A stretch of DNA of 58,267 nucleotides from Microdochium bolleyi (lineage: Eukaryota; Ascomycota; Sordariomycetes; Xylariales; Microdochiaceae): NCBI GenBank assembly GCA_001566295.1, contig KQ964292.1:5652-63918 (forward strand), read 5' to 3'. The notes beneath the pieces were generated by a model. It was not told where the DNA came from, did not search any database, and was given only the letters and a program-made list of their open reading frames with translations. Made by a program: the position numbers and the translations under genes. Below, in pieces: positions 1-11,048 of this stretch (position 1 is the first letter of the stretch; each line of letters opens with the position of its first letter).

Positions 1-216
1 CTTATATCCTCGGGTGTTTGGATCACGAAGATGGCCTGACCAGTGGCTGTACCATGTTCTGGCCCAAGAGCAATGGCTAGAGGTGACAGAAGACAAGACC
101 TCTGCTTTCATTGTTGCTCATCATCTGATAATACTGTCTGTCACAGCCTTTATAGGTGTAACGCAAGTATCCGCCTAGCGAGTGAAGAAGAGGAGTCCGA
201 GCTTAGTGACTGGGGT

Positions 217-753
217 CTAGGTGCTGTTATGGAAATGCTGAACAGTGTCTGAAAGCTGTAGATCAATCCCGGCCTCCCGCAGTTCGGGCATAGATGTAGC
301 ATACATCATCTGCCGCATCCCTTTCGCATGCATATCTTCGACGCGTTTCATATGGTGTTTCCAACGTTGGTTGTACCGGCTATATAAGGGCCTGTAGACG
401 ATGCCCCTCATCACCTGGAGGTCAATATTAATCCTAACTGGCGTCCCAAAAGGCAAATACAGATGCAGATCAAGGAGGAAAAGCCACGGGGCTTCGTAGT
501 TGTCAAATATATAGACGGTCTTCGGTCCGACTGCACTCAAGAACTGGTTGAAAACGGCTTTCGATATAAGACGGATGTTCCAGCGCAGAATACCATCTCC
601 GGGAACTTCGATTCTAATCTCTGTAGGCTCATTCATAGTTTGAAAACTTCCCGAAGACGAATCCGAGCACACCCGAGAATCGTTAGCATAGAGTTCAGCC
701 AGGTGAAGCCAAATTTCGCACCATAATTCATTAGGGAGCTGTGGATATGCCAT
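217..753 (-). CDS. small F-box-like protein (178 aa)
   Basis: A single open frame starts at ATG 753-751 and ends at TAG 219-217. Residues 5-20 (LPNELWCEIWLHLAEL) read like the first helix of an F-box (consensus LPxELxxxIxxxL), which in fungi recruits substrates to SCF ubiquitin ligases through Skp1. The remaining residues show no domain I recognise, and there is no signal peptide or membrane segment. Many fungal F-box proteins are 400-600 aa, so this is either a small family member or a fragment whose later exons I cannot see. The F-box call rests on one helix only. Confidence 0.5.
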   Translation of the reverse strand: MAYPQLPNELWCEIWLHLAELYANDSRVCSDSSSGSFQTMNEPTEIRIEVPGDGILRWNIRLISKAVFNQFLSAVGPKTVYIFDNYEAPWLFLLDLHLYLPFGTPVRINIDLQVMRGIVYRPLYSRYNQRWKHHMKRVEDMHAKGMRQMMYATSMPELREAGIDLQLSDTVQHFHNST

Positions 754-1229
754 ATCACGGGAACGGTTACCAGTGGATTCTGGTAATAACCGAGGAAGTG
801 ATGCCCCGCGATATAGTAATTGAAGCTTGGCCTGCTGAGTGATTTAGCGATCCGCTGGACGGAATAGAATGGTTTTTGACATTCAAGCTGGGTCGCATCT
901 CGCCCTACACTAATGCCACTATTGTTTAATCCAGATAACAGTTATAGCAGGTCTGTTAACGTGATCCTCTGGCGGATAAACAAACAGGTACTTGTTTGCT
1001 CAACATACTGCTTGATGAGAATGATTTTACAACCAGCATAATAGTTTTCAGTCCCACTGGAGTGCCGGGTTGCTCACATTGTCAAGCAGAGTATCTGGTC
1101 ACACAAAATCACGTACAAGTGTCGGACTCGGCTTTCGCATTATGGCTCGAACCAACACCACTGTGGTGGTAAGCGGCTGCATCTCAGGCGCGCTCCAAGC
1201 TCCCGTGCCACGACTGAGCAACTCGAGGG

Positions 1230-1512
1230 TCCGAACTAGGCAATCGCGCAGTTAGCCTCAGAGCTCGTCGAGCTTGCCAAGATCCTCGCCTTCGCGGAGA
1301 GAGCCGCCGATATGGATCACACGTGTGTACCGTCCATCTACGGCATCGCTCAGGGCGGCGGAAAATTCTGTAATGAACTTTGCGACGCTCTCGAGTTTGA
1401 TAGAGGACTGTGGAGAGCGCAAAAGGACTGGGCTAAACCGAAGCCAACACGAGAGACACTTAGCAACTGTCTATTTGTCTCAGGCTACGGGTGGTTCCAC
1501 ATTGTAGTATAG
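1230..1512 (+). pseudogene. coding-like relic, unknown protein
   Basis: From just after an in-frame TAG at about 1230 the plus strand stays open to TAG 1510-1512. It reads as an alpha-helical stretch followed by a Trp/Cys-containing C-terminus (for example GGGKFCNELCDALEF). No ATG with good context precedes the helix; the first Met is at 1312. I do not recognise a family. It may be the last exon of a decayed gene. Confidence 0.25.
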
Positions 1513-1715
1513 CCTCACCACGGGAAAGAAGAGCATCCGCAGAGCAATTCTGCGAAGCTCGTCCGATCCATGGCCGACTGGACATTGCAGAAGCTACCTA
1601 GAAGCCGCTACCACGGACGCTAGGGAGCCATACCGTTGATGAACACATCCTTCGACTCGTGCTGTGCTACTGCGCCTACGCAAATCTGCAACGCGCAGAT
1701 CAAGGGAAGGTAGAT

Positions 1716-1870
1716 TGTGACATTGAGCAGGTAAGTTATACACCGCTGCTTCCCTGGCGCTGCCGAGTCTGCATCTAGAGCTCCTTCGGAGCATGTAAAT
1801 CGAATTCAGCGCTCGCGGCCTCTTCTTTAGACAAACGACTAGCAATCACCACTGTTTACATCACTCATTC
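1716..1870 (+). repeat. dispersed repeat family R1, copy 1
   Basis: It begins with TGTGACATTGAGCAGGTAA (1716-1734), followed by CTCCTTCGGAGCAT and CAATCACCACTGTTTAC blocks in the same order as the copies at 13661-13839 (inverted) and 19192-19367. Divergence is high, with conserved islands of 12-19 bp. Confidence 0.55.
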
Positions 1871-3120
1871 TGATCTCTGTGAAGCGCAGGGGCGTAGCTT
1901 CGACGAAACATCACAATTATAAGCATGAGAAATCGATCCTTTCCAGCTCACCATTTTCTACGCACCTCAAGGAGCATCTGCCTCCTCACACTCACATAAC
2001 TCGCAAATCAACCCTCTCCAAGGAGACATCTATTCTAAGACTACTACGCACTCGAAATCGGCGGAAGCCCGCTGAGGCTGCGCGCCCACCAACGCCAGAA
2101 TGCAACATCAGCTTGCTGATGATAGTTTTGTCAGCTACGATGCCGATATCAAGCTGACTTCAGCTAGGGACTGGCCAAAATGATACAGGGCGGAACGAGG
2201 ATTCGACCGCGGAATTCCTACAGGTCATCACTTCTGAAAAGAACGCCACACAAGTGAACCTGCAAAAGCCCATTCTCACCACGCGAATGCATCTGCTGAA
2301 CAGAGTATGGTCGAGGAGTAGGAAGCAGCGGGAACGACAATACCGGAAGTCCTGAGAGCGAACATCAACAGCGCGGCAGGAACCTAAGGAACACGAGATC
2401 AACTATCTGGCTGGTTGCTTCCCAATTTTTCAATCTAATTGTTCCGACAGATGTCTCAGATCTGCCAGACGACGGCGCACCCAGCCCCGCGCCAACGCTA
2501 ATCTTCTGCTAGAAAAAACTGGGGATCCAACCGCAGGGCCCTTCAGCAGATCCAGGATTGGATGGATAACCCAGTCAAGCCAAACACTCATGAAGAAAGC
2601 TGGCAAGAAGGCAGGAGACGAAACGACACCTCGCGCACTCGTGGAAGCACTCCGAGCAATGCCAGCCTCCGCAGAGACACCAGCGAGCACCCAACAGTCC
2701 TCGGCCACCAAGACCTCACTCAATAGCCGGATACAGACCTCCAGTGGCCAGTCGGGATGCTCCCCTGGCTGAGCCCAGCGCGGGCCCTGACCTTGCTATT
2801 GATCACGTCGAGCGGAAGGGCTGCGTCATTACCCACTGGGTCTTGCTCAAATCAACAGATTACCGGAGTGCTGGAAGTCTCACCATAGCCAGGCTGGTTT
2901 CCAGTCCTTAAACACCACACGGGACACGTTCAGATCGTCTATTCTTCGTCTCGTTATTGTTCACCTAGGCTCGGAGATCACTGCTGACAGAGCGCTGGAC
3001 GCGTGGCGGGCGATCACGTCGGCCGTCCAGCTCCTGCAGCCATCTATCATGTGGGTGTTGCCCTGCTTCAGTTACATTGCCAGGCCTCGAGTTGCTGCCA
3101 TCGCTGCTTCAGAGCTTGCA

Positions 3121-3561
3121 TCAGGCCTCTTCGGCTGCCCAGACGGCCTTCATCATGTACCCGTCCTCCGCACGAAACCAGTTGTTAGGTTCCTCGATCA
3201 ACTCCAAGATCAACATGGCGAGAGTTTCAGGACTGCTGAACGTTCGCTCCTGGCCGTCCCTCCCGCGCACCGTCCAAGTGAAAGCGCCGTTGCCGACGTA
3301 GATTCTCCAGTTGTTAGTTCCAGATGTGGTTCCGCCCCTGACCACGTCATCGAGAACGTCGCGTGCGGCCACGTCAACATAGCGCCGTCCGCCATGGCGA
3401 TCGGAACATGGAAGGCCCATCAGGCGGACAACGCCAGCCGGCTCGCTTGGCGTCTCCGGCAAGTCTGCCGCGTGTTGACCTCTGGTCACAATGAACCTAG
3501 GCACACGACAAATGATAAGGTCAGCCACCAGATTCTCACGAGGTTCTGTCGCTATAAACAT
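3121..3561 (-). CDS. hypothetical protein (146 aa)
   Basis: An uninterrupted frame runs from ATG 3561-3559 to a TGA at 3123-3121. The C-terminal half alternates aromatic and charged residues (NNWRIYVGNGAFTWTVRG, then TLAMLILELIEEPNNWFRAE), suggesting a small folded beta/alpha domain. There is no signal peptide, membrane helix or motif I know. Competing plus-strand frames over the same bases are less protein-like. It could also be the last exon of a longer gene. Confidence 0.4.
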   Translation of the reverse strand: MFIATEPRENLVADLIICRVPRFIVTRGQHAADLPETPSEPAGVVRLMGLPCSDRHGGRRYVDVAARDVLDDVVRGGTTSGTNNWRIYVGNGAFTWTVRGRDGQERTFSSPETLAMLILELIEEPNNWFRAEDGYMMKAVWAAEEA

Positions 3562-5088
3562 ACACTACATGCATGTCCACACGCGTGATGGGACGCTCGA
3601 TCGCCGGGTCACTCATCTCCGAGCTCGATCTCGTTCCGTCAGCCATCTGTCTCCAGCCGATGAGGTCTTCTTAGTGGTGGTGTTGTGGAGCTGCTGCCTG
3701 TGCGACTTCGTGTAGTCAGTATGGGCCTCCTCCTCGCAATGCTGCATCTGGGAGGGTTTGTCAGACTTGAGGATGATGTGCTTTTCGTCTGGACGGAGAC
3801 AGCCGGAATAGTCGTGTTTGGAATGCGCTGTGATGTGTTCGTGAGTTTCGGAGGGGCCGAAGGCTCTAGTCTGACAAGCCCGTGGGGTTTTGTGCAGTCC
3901 TCTTTCCGGTGTCTGCGCGTTGTGTGCCAAGTTCGCTGCTGTGACGGCGGCGAGAAGATGAGGTTTGCAGAGGCTCTTGCGGGGGCTCTCGGTGGTGACG
4001 TTTCTCAGCTGGCCAAACTTGAAGGAGGGCAGGTTGTGAGTCCATGCGCACGTCAGTCAGTCGCAGCTCTGGCCAGTGCCTTCGATGCTCGAACGGATGC
4101 CTCAGCCGTCTGACAGTGGCCTTGTCAGGCATCCTCTCTCACCGAGCCTCCGCCTTATATGCCGCGCCAGGAAACGCCATAGCTACTGAGGCACCTAGTA
4201 ACTTGGCAAGGTAGTTCAGCCAGGCAGTCTGGCCAGGCAGTTAGTCGACGGTCGGGTGGCTGCGGAGCCGCGTCTCATCTGCCGAGGGTTCGCCACCGCT
4301 GGCAAGCATTCAAAGTCAGTAGTATGCTGGGCTGCCTCAAGACACCTCGTCTCTGAATCTCCATTGTTACAGCCACCCTTCTGGTGCTCTCTCGGTCTAG
4401 AACGGTGCTTGTCACAAAGATTTCATAGACATATCACGATGCCGCATATGTCAGATGCCGTGTAGCATCGTGATGTTCAGTGCGGAACTGCGCTGGCCAA
4501 TCAGGTTGCCTCATTGTCGCCAACCGCAAGCCAGTTTTTCTGCGCTCTCATTGGCCACACTCCAGCCGTGCGGGACTCCGTCGGCCAGCCCCTTCCTCGC
4601 CACAAAATCATCGTTTCGCAGCAGCAGTTAATAACCACTTTTTCACACTCGGGGCAAATATCTCTCGACGTCTGGACCTGGCTCTGCGTTGAAGCAGCAG
4701 TCTTGTATTAATCTGACATTCTGCTGCAGGCTATACATGTTCTGTAATCCGCCGTCTGTGGTCCGAGAGTCGCTCTCGACATACCTTCTACATTGCCACC
4801 TTGGTCCGCCCGGTCATCGCTGTTCTGCTCTATATACAGCTTTGCGCGGCCGCTAGCTCGTTCCTCTCGTCTCTAGCACATGGGCTCTCGTTCTCGGAAC
4901 AACCTACTATAAGTTCCGCAGCTCACTGAGCCTCACTCTCACATAGGAGAAACCATCACCAGCTCGCGCAGAACGATGTATACATACAATAGTTATTGAT
5001 ACTGGCCTGTCTACACTGGGATACTGATGTCTATCTATCGGGAGGCGATCTTATCCACCTCGAGTCCTGATAATTCCCCGGTCTTGTT
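3562..5088. other. intergenic, no gene seen
   Basis: Only short overlapping frames with no shared protein character are present. The stretch lies between the small gene at 3121-3561 and the 3' end of the SET-like frame. Confidence 0.5.
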
Positions 5089-6417
5089 TCAGTCTTTATC
5101 TGCTCGTTCTGGCGGGTTGTTCCGGCGCAAGTCGTCCGAGCTTGTTCCGACGGGCTCGCCACTTCGCAACGGTGGATTAGTGAATGGCCGGAGGTGTCGC
5201 TTGCCAGCGGCTGGGGCATACCCCATACTCCACACATCCACATTGTTACTATTCTTCTCCCTACACACCTTGGCTTTCAGCACCTCGCCATGCTTTATGT
5301 CGCGGCTCGCGTAGACCGTCATACGTAGCCTTCCAGAGATCAGCACGGGCTCTACACAGACCGTGCAATTGTCGGTGACCTCGCTCACGAACGTGAATAG
5401 GTCGCGTTCTCTGGGATCAGCTTTGCAGCAATACATAACCTGGCGCGTCTCTTTTCCCCCAGAGGGGCTGGCCTGCTGGACCTCGAGAACGGGGAAATCC
5501 GATGACATGGTCATGACTCTTGCCGCGTCCAGGCCCTGCTGTATAGTGCCGTGTATCTCGCCAAGTATCGTCCCCTCTCTAAAGACGTAGCCTTTTCCTG
5601 CCTCCTGGTCCCACGCTTGTAGTAGGAACCCTCCTCCATCAGTGTGTCGTGGTATGATCCACCCCTGTGGCTTGTGTTGTTCAGCTTCCCTCCAGCAGTT
5701 GCATGTGTCCGAGTCCTTTAGCACGGGACTGTGCTTCACGCTTTTGCGTGGCTCATCCTCCGCTTCGGTGCCGTGCTCTGGGAACTCTGCCCAGCATAGC
5801 TCACAGGCTCGGATGGTTCTGGCGAGCAGCTGTATACGGCCCTTGCCGCGCATGTCCAAGTCCGATTGATTGCCCTGCGCTCCGACTTCCGTATCCGTCT
5901 GGTCGAGCTGGCCGTCTTGTCCTTGCCACAGGCGCAATCCCGCAAGGCTGGAATCTCCTCGTCCGCCGACGTGCCCTTTGGTCGCCCCTCGTCTCCGCCT
6001 TGTCTGAGTTGCCTTGGCGTGTTTGTTATTGTTCAGTATCTCGGCCAGCTCGAACTCGACGAAGGGCACCGAGCCGAGACCATTTGTCAGGCTCTCTGCC
6101 AGTCTCCTGCACACGGCTTCGATCTCCTGCACGCGATCTTCCGTGGTGTCGCCGGGTCGCTGATCCTCATGAGGCTTCGACTGCAGCCGCCTGCGCCCTT
6201 CGTTGCCGGCCATTAGCTTCGCCGAGTGGCCTGCCCCGTCTCTAGTCGCCCGCAAAGCGTTGAACAAGGCACTGCGGATGCTTTGCTCCATCTTCGCTCC
6301 CAAGGGGTCGTGCTGAGCCCAGTCTGCCCAGCTCCATCCAGTACCTGGTTTCTCGGACGCGACGATCAGGCATCGCACGAAACATCCGGCAGCGTTAAAC
6401 AGTCGCGCTTTGGCCAT
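5089..6417 (-). CDS. SET-like protein, C-terminal part of the JmjC/SET locus
   Basis: This is an open frame of 442 codons in the same frame and orientation as the JmjC segment upstream. Residues 250-385 resemble a SET fold. A Gly-rich lead-in is followed by REGTILGEIHGTI, like the KGTxIGEYxGEI strand. FTFVSEVTDNC takes the place of RFINHSCDPNC, and GRLRMTVYASRDIKHGEVL matches GRxRIxxxAxRDIxxGEEL. The NHSC signature and the catalytic Tyr after GEEL are not conserved, so methyltransferase activity is doubtful. A Cys-x-Cys (CNCW) lies just before the domain. The first ATG is at 6417, but the frame is open upstream to a TAA near 6505, so it may be a downstream exon of the JmjC gene with an intron starting at a GTATGT donor near 6575. 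Family assignment is inference from motif spacing. Confidence 0.55.
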   Translation of the reverse strand: MAKARLFNAAGCFVRCLIVASEKPGTGWSWADWAQHDPLGAKMEQSIRSALFNALRATRDGAGHSAKLMAGNEGRRRLQSKPHEDQRPGDTTEDRVQEIEAVCRRLAESLTNGLGSVPFVEFELAEILNNNKHAKATQTRRRRGATKGHVGGRGDSSLAGLRLWQGQDGQLDQTDTEVGAQGNQSDLDMRGKGRIQLLARTIRACELCWAEFPEHGTEAEDEPRKSVKHSPVLKDSDTCNCWREAEQHKPQGWIIPRHTDGGGFLLQAWDQEAGKGYVFREGTILGEIHGTIQQGLDAARVMTMSSDFPVLEVQQASPSGGKETRQVMYCCKADPRERDLFTFVSEVTDNCTVCVEPVLISGRLRMTVYASRDIKHGEVLKAKVCREKNSNNVDVWSMGYAPAAGKRHLRPFTNPPLRSGEPVGTSSDDLRRNNPPERADKD

Positions 6418-6504
6418 GCTCTCCTTCCAGTGCGTATTTCCCTTCGCTCCAGTAGGCAGCGATGTGGGCGGACCAGGGGTGTTGATGTCAGTATTCTCCT
6501 CGTT

Positions 6505-8744
6505 TTAGTCACGCTGTCGGTGACGAATGTTGTGTTTTCTCCCCGGGCCGCCTCGTCCACACGATGTAGAACATACAGGGCGCCTTATCTCCATCAGCCG
6601 CAGGCACTGGTGACCGTGGGATGCAGTTCCCTTCTCCAGATTCTTGATCGCCGTCTCTAATAGCAGGTCGGGATCTGCAGCAGCGGCTGGAGTGGCGGGT
6701 TGGCTACACCCCTCCGGGCCCGGGCCCTCCGTAGTGATGCCGTTATTCTTAGTCCGCACATGCCCGACAATCGCGCGTATGGATTTTGCGATTGCGTCCG
6801 ACCAGCCCCACTCCGTAGGCACCGAGACCGAGCTCGGCGCGTCCGATGCTTCTCTGTCCTCGCTCCGTGGTGTCTTCTTGAGTGGCCTCGTCGGCACGTC
6901 GGCATCGTCGTCCTCCTGGACCAGCTTGCGTTTTGCGCTACGACGGTTGGTTGGTAGGAGTGCTCTCTTTGTGCCGCTTGGCTTCTCTCGGCTGCTTTGT
7001 CTGGGCATCGTCCTATGCTTGCCGGATCCCCTCTCTGCCGCGTTCTCCAGGTACCATCTGACTCCGGTGAATATTGGAGGACTGTTCTTAGCCCTGAACT
7101 CCAACCATACCGCACATTTTGGACAAATGGTCGCGGGCTGGAACAGATAGTTCTTATTCGTGTCGTTTGGTATGCAGTAGTTTATTGCGGTTTTCATGCT
7201 GACCGTCAAGTTGATGACAGCATGATATTCGTAAGGCCGTGTGACAAACATCTCTCTCGGCCCCATGATCTAGATACGGTACCGGATCCTGGCGGCGTCG
7301 AGTGTGCTGAGGCTCACGATGATGCTCTCGTGTCGGGCCCCCTGGTCGCATCTTTCCTCGCGATTCTCATTCCCCAGGCACAGGTCCTCAAACTGAAGCC
7401 TATCCGCAGGGTCGATATGAATCAGACTGCTGAAGCCATACATAGTGACGTTGATTGAGCGAAGCCCAGCATCCTCGATGTGGAATGCGGTTCTGGCAAG
7501 TGGCTGCCCGATGTGCTCGTACGAGCGGTTAATGCCTGCCATCTCGGCCATCTTCTGCAGCTTGCTGCCTTGGCTTAGCTTCCAGTTCTCTGCGGACGGA
7601 GAGATTGGCGGCCAGACGTAGTACACCTTGCGGCCGAGCTCGATACGCCCCAGCATCAAACTCTCGAGCGTATGCGTGGCTTCTGTCTTGCCGATCCTTG
7701 GTGTCTCTGTTGAGAGTCTGACGCCGCCGAACTTGGTCTCGCCGCCCGATAGATACAGCTTCATCGTGCCTTTCTTTCTGTCGCGCTGCCACTTGACGGC
7801 CAGCGTCGCTGGTTCTAGAGCGGCGTCCCCGTGAACTTTCCCTCGGACATCGTCAGCGTCGGTGCAATATGGGGCATGTCCTCCACCCGGAAGTGGCCAT
7901 GGCGCAGGTCGTCCTCGCTGGTCGACATCAGCAGATTGTCGATCCGGTCAGGCTCGATTAGATCCTTCCACGACACCAGAGGCAGAGCTTCGTGGTTCGG
8001 TTCCTCAAACGGCGAGATGCTCTCGCTGGTATGCGCCTCTGATATTGCTGGGGCTGCTGTTGGTCGTTGTTGTCGGGCGTCTGTCTCCGTGGTCGCCCCC
8101 GTCGTAGTCTCTAGATCGGCCGCTGGCGTGCCGCTTTCAGCTACATTCCCCGTGGACGTTGTCGGATGCGCCATTCGAGCTAGCGCGGTGTCCACCTTTA
8201 CAGCAACTATCGTGGGCTCAGTCGCCCCCACCGGTGTCCCGATCGCAGGAAAGTCGACGTTGCTTTTCTTCTTCTGTGCCAGAGTTTGTGGTTGAAGGCC
8301 ATTCTCAGCGTCTGATAGCTCCAGGCTCGCCTCGAGGCTTCCGCGTAGCCTCGTCAAGATATCGGACAGTTCGGAGGCTGTTCCTTGTGCAGCCTCTCCG
8401 AGTTCTGAGTCGCCCGGCCGAAAGATTTGCGCCGAGTTGAGGAGTGTTTGCGCGCGGGTGACCGCGCGCAGCTCCGCGCTGGTGCGGGCTCTTGCCCCCT
8501 CGGGCGTAATGGAACCCGCTTCTTGGGCGAGCATTGCGCAGTGTGGTTGCCGCGAGCGATTGTGTCGTACCGCGCTTCGCTCGGTCTCTAGAGGGTTGCG
8601 CACTTTTGGTGACAACTTCAGGCAACCACGCCCTCGGACCTTGGTGTTGGTGTTTTGTTTGCTTGCGCCGGCAGTGCCGCTGCCGGCATAACATACGTCC
8701 GGCAGGTGCATCTCGTTTGTCACTCGGGTTACAGGGCTCGACAT
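6505..8744 (-). pseudogene. JmjC-domain (2-oxoglutarate/Fe(II) oxygenase-like) gene, interrupted
   Basis: Three minus-strand segments belong together: 8744-7815 (309 aa, low-complexity N-terminus), about 7814-7273, and 7269-6505. The middle and last share a frame separated by TAG 7272-7270. The JmjC core is recognisable: RTAFHIEDAGLRSINV carries the HxE iron-binding pair (7485-7471), followed by a block like the KLWxxIxPxxxxxFE region and RHESIIVSLSTL. After the TAG come MFVTRPYEYHAVINL, whose His (7224-7222) fits the third iron ligand, and MKTAINY. A basic, acidic and Ser-rich tail with a likely nuclear signal (NRRSAKRK) follows. JmjC proteins demethylate histone lysines or hydroxylate proteins. 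A one-base frame change at about 7815 and the TAG inside the domain make the locus broken as read. Skipping the TAG by an 84-nt intron (GTACCG to GTCAG) would remove the third ligand. Confidence 0.6.
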
Positions 8745-9371
8745 TCGCCGCCACCGCCTGCCCTCTCGCGCACCTGTTGCCACGCCGCTGCTCACCAACG
8801 GTTCTGACGGCCAGCTGATCCTGATGGCGGGGTATTCGAGTGCTGAACAATTGCGAGCACCATACCCCAACGTTTACCTTCGATAATGGAGTTATCCCTG
8901 GCTCGAACTGCCATCACCTCTCGGCTTGGCTTCTACCAACGTGTCCCTTCCCTTTATAAATGCCGTACTCTTCTACTTTGCGTCCTGCTCTCTAACATGC
9001 GTGTCATTTTCTCAATACCGTGACCGTTCTGCTTATCCCGAGCGTCACCCCGCTTGCCCGCATCCACAAGCCACTCAGCTCGAGGTAATCATTCCCTTGA
9101 CGCCGTGGACGCCGAGGAACTTCACGGCTTACAGTAGCACGTGGCGCAGGAGTAGTAACTGCAGCTTGAAAAACCAGACCATACAGTGTGATTGGTCAAC
9201 TTTTCCGCGTATCGGGCTGGTTGATCGGCCACGTACCGAGACTGCGGGCGTGTCGCTAGATAGAGGGGGTGCCCCGTCACAACATCAACCAACGCCGCGC
9301 CCCGACAGCTAGCCACGGCACGACCGCCGCAAGAACACCGCAGGAGATACACCTATCGGACGTGCGCGAGT
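8745..9371. promoter_or_regulatory. shared divergent upstream region
   Basis: About 630 bp separates the first ATG of the JmjC locus (minus) from that of the unknown gene at 9372 (plus), so their promoters probably lie here. I see no defined element. Confidence 0.35.
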
Positions 9372-10022
9372 ATGAGCACGCGTGCTCAGCGAGAGAGTGT
9401 CCATGGCGACAGTGACCCGCGGGCACTGGAGATGCTCCCAAGCTACAAACGCCCGAAGCTGTCGGCCAGCAATGGCGGTTGCAGCCACTCGAAGTGCCGG
9501 CCGCATACGACCGGCGACAACTTGCTGACGGCCTCCTCATCGCCACTAGGGAGTGCAGATCTCCGGGTAAGAGCATTGAAGGGCATGCCTGATCGCGTGA
9601 CATAGGCGAGGCTAACACACACCGGCTCGAAGGGCATCCTCCTAAAAGAAGAGACGTAGAGCTGCCTCAGCGAAAAGGAAAAGGAATCCATCATGGAGCT
9701 GTGGCCCGAAAAGACGAAGAAGAGGACCGGGCCCACGAAGAAACTGAGGCCAGACACTGCCATACTGGCGAACAGCAACGACTTCCGCATCGACGTCGCC
9801 CGGTACCAAGAGGACCTAAAGAACGGCCGACATGATCCGGACTGGATACGAGCCGCGCTGGTAGCCCATAAGGCACGAGCAGCGGGGAAGTACGACGACT
9901 ATCTGGCAAAGGAGTTCGTGGAACGCTGGGGGATGCCAATGCCGGAGAGACGGGTGGGAGGTAGCGAGGCTACTGAACATGAAAGAACGGGTGGCGGGAG
10001 CGAGGACGGCACCCGACAGTGA
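9372..10022 (+). CDS. hypothetical basic protein, two exons (185 aa)
   Basis: Exon 1 (9372-9566) starts at an ATG and ends before GTAAGA. Exon 2 (9660-10022) starts after ACGTAG, and both junctions are phase 0. The intron (9567-9659) contains GCTAACAC as a plausible branch point. A nearer acceptor (CTCGAAG at 9632) would stop the protein after eight residues. The product is basic and hydrophilic, with PSYKRPKL in exon 1 and EKTKKRTGPTKKLRPD plus a helical KAR-AAGKYDDYLAKEFVERWG segment in exon 2. I recognise no family. It is divergent from the JmjC locus, so the two may share control; that is inference. Confidence 0.45.
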
Positions 10023-10362
10023 GTGCGGCGATCGATGATAGCAAGGGCCAGACACGTAGAATAGGACGGCCCGATAGCGTCCGCACATTAATGACAGCGG
10101 CAGCAACATACTACATAAGCTTATGCTGTGTTGTCGTTCGGACACTGAGAAGGCGGAGCCTGGCACTGCAGACGGACTATTCGACGAGAGGACTCGCCAT
10201 GGATGCTGCGGCGACAACCTGCGGGACGACGAGGCCAGAACATGGCCCAGCGAACGGGGCACGCATGCCGCAGGCCAGCCGCTACAGCCGCGAGCAGGTG
10301 ATGAGACCGGAGTGCGCTGTAGTAACCTAGGTTTTAGGTTCCATACACCAAAATGCATCGGT

Positions 10363-10740
10363 ATGAGGGTGTTGGAAGACGCAGGTGCGCGACTGAGCTC
10401 GGTAAAACGGGACTTTGCTGGAGCTGTGGCCATCCAATATCGGTCTGCACGACTCTGGAGGCTCGAGGCTAGGCTTCGAGAAGAAACTCAAGACGAATGG
10501 GTTCGTCCACCTCGATCGAGGGTCCGCTGTGTATGACATATGGCGACCTGGCGGTGGTCGTTGCGAGGACTGGAAGTTCAACATACTGCACTTCCTGCAG
10601 GCGATAAGCAAGAACAACTGGGCTTACGGGAAAAAGAAGACTGTGGACGACATTGACGAGAGGGAGAGGTCGATGCTGCGCATGGCGAACTGGCCATACT
10701 GGCGTGGTCACAAAAGCAAGATATGCCGATACAAGGGACT
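10363..10740 (+). other. coding-like segments, unresolved
   Basis: Two overlapping plus frames look protein-like: one from ATG 10363 for about 58 codons, and another over 10455-10740 rich in Trp, Lys and Asp (for example NNWAYGKKKTVDDIDERERS). Neither alone has a good start and stop. They may be exons of a gene I could not join, or relics. Confidence 0.25.
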
Positions 10741-10811
10741 GGGTGCAGGCTCGGCTTGCTCCGAGGTCCAGGCAGGCGCCCTTCGTATAGAGCACGGACA
10801 AGAAACTAACG

Positions 10812-11048
10812 ATGGCCCCGGCCGCTATGCTGGATGCCTGCAGCAGAGCTTTGCCCATAACGGAGCTTTCTGGGCTGATCTTGGCGCACCTGGTGGGCAG
10901 CCGGGAGGACGTGAGCAACATCGCTCGGGTGTCTCAGACGATACCCGGCGTGGTCGCTGTACAGTTTTTTGAGTCCTTTCACTGGTGCTGCATCTGGGGT
11001 CATGAGGCATGCGACCAGAGACCGCAGGCACGGATCAACACGGGATAG
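10812..11048 (+). CDS. F-box-like N-terminus (78 aa), possibly truncated
   Basis: The ATG at 10812 has a good context (AACGATGGCC). The helix-rich start ALPITELSGLILAHLVGSRE followed by VSNIARVSQTIPGVV matches the pattern of fungal F-box proteins (LPxTELxxxILxHL, then xxxxRVSxxFxxVI). Such proteins are usually much longer, and this frame stops at 11048, so it is either a first exon or a fragment. Confidence 0.35.
   Translation: MAPAAMLDACSRALPITELSGLILAHLVGSREDVSNIARVSQTIPGVVAVQFFESFHWCCIWGHEACDQRPQARINTG

Larger units (their letters stand above)
754..3120. other. region without an intact gene; coding-like relics and one dispersed repeat copy
   Basis: Frames here are short and broken by stops. 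A coding-like stretch on the plus strand ends at 1512, a repeat copy lies at 1716-1870, and 1879-2770 holds several short plus-strand frames with basic and Ser/Thr-rich translations that I could not join into a gene. Confidence 0.5.

Noticed and set aside
7183..7266. 84-nt intron (GTACCG..GTCAG) that would remove the TAG in the JmjC frame
   Set aside because: It would delete the conserved MFVTRPYEYHAVINL segment including the third iron ligand, so a nonsense codon is the better reading.
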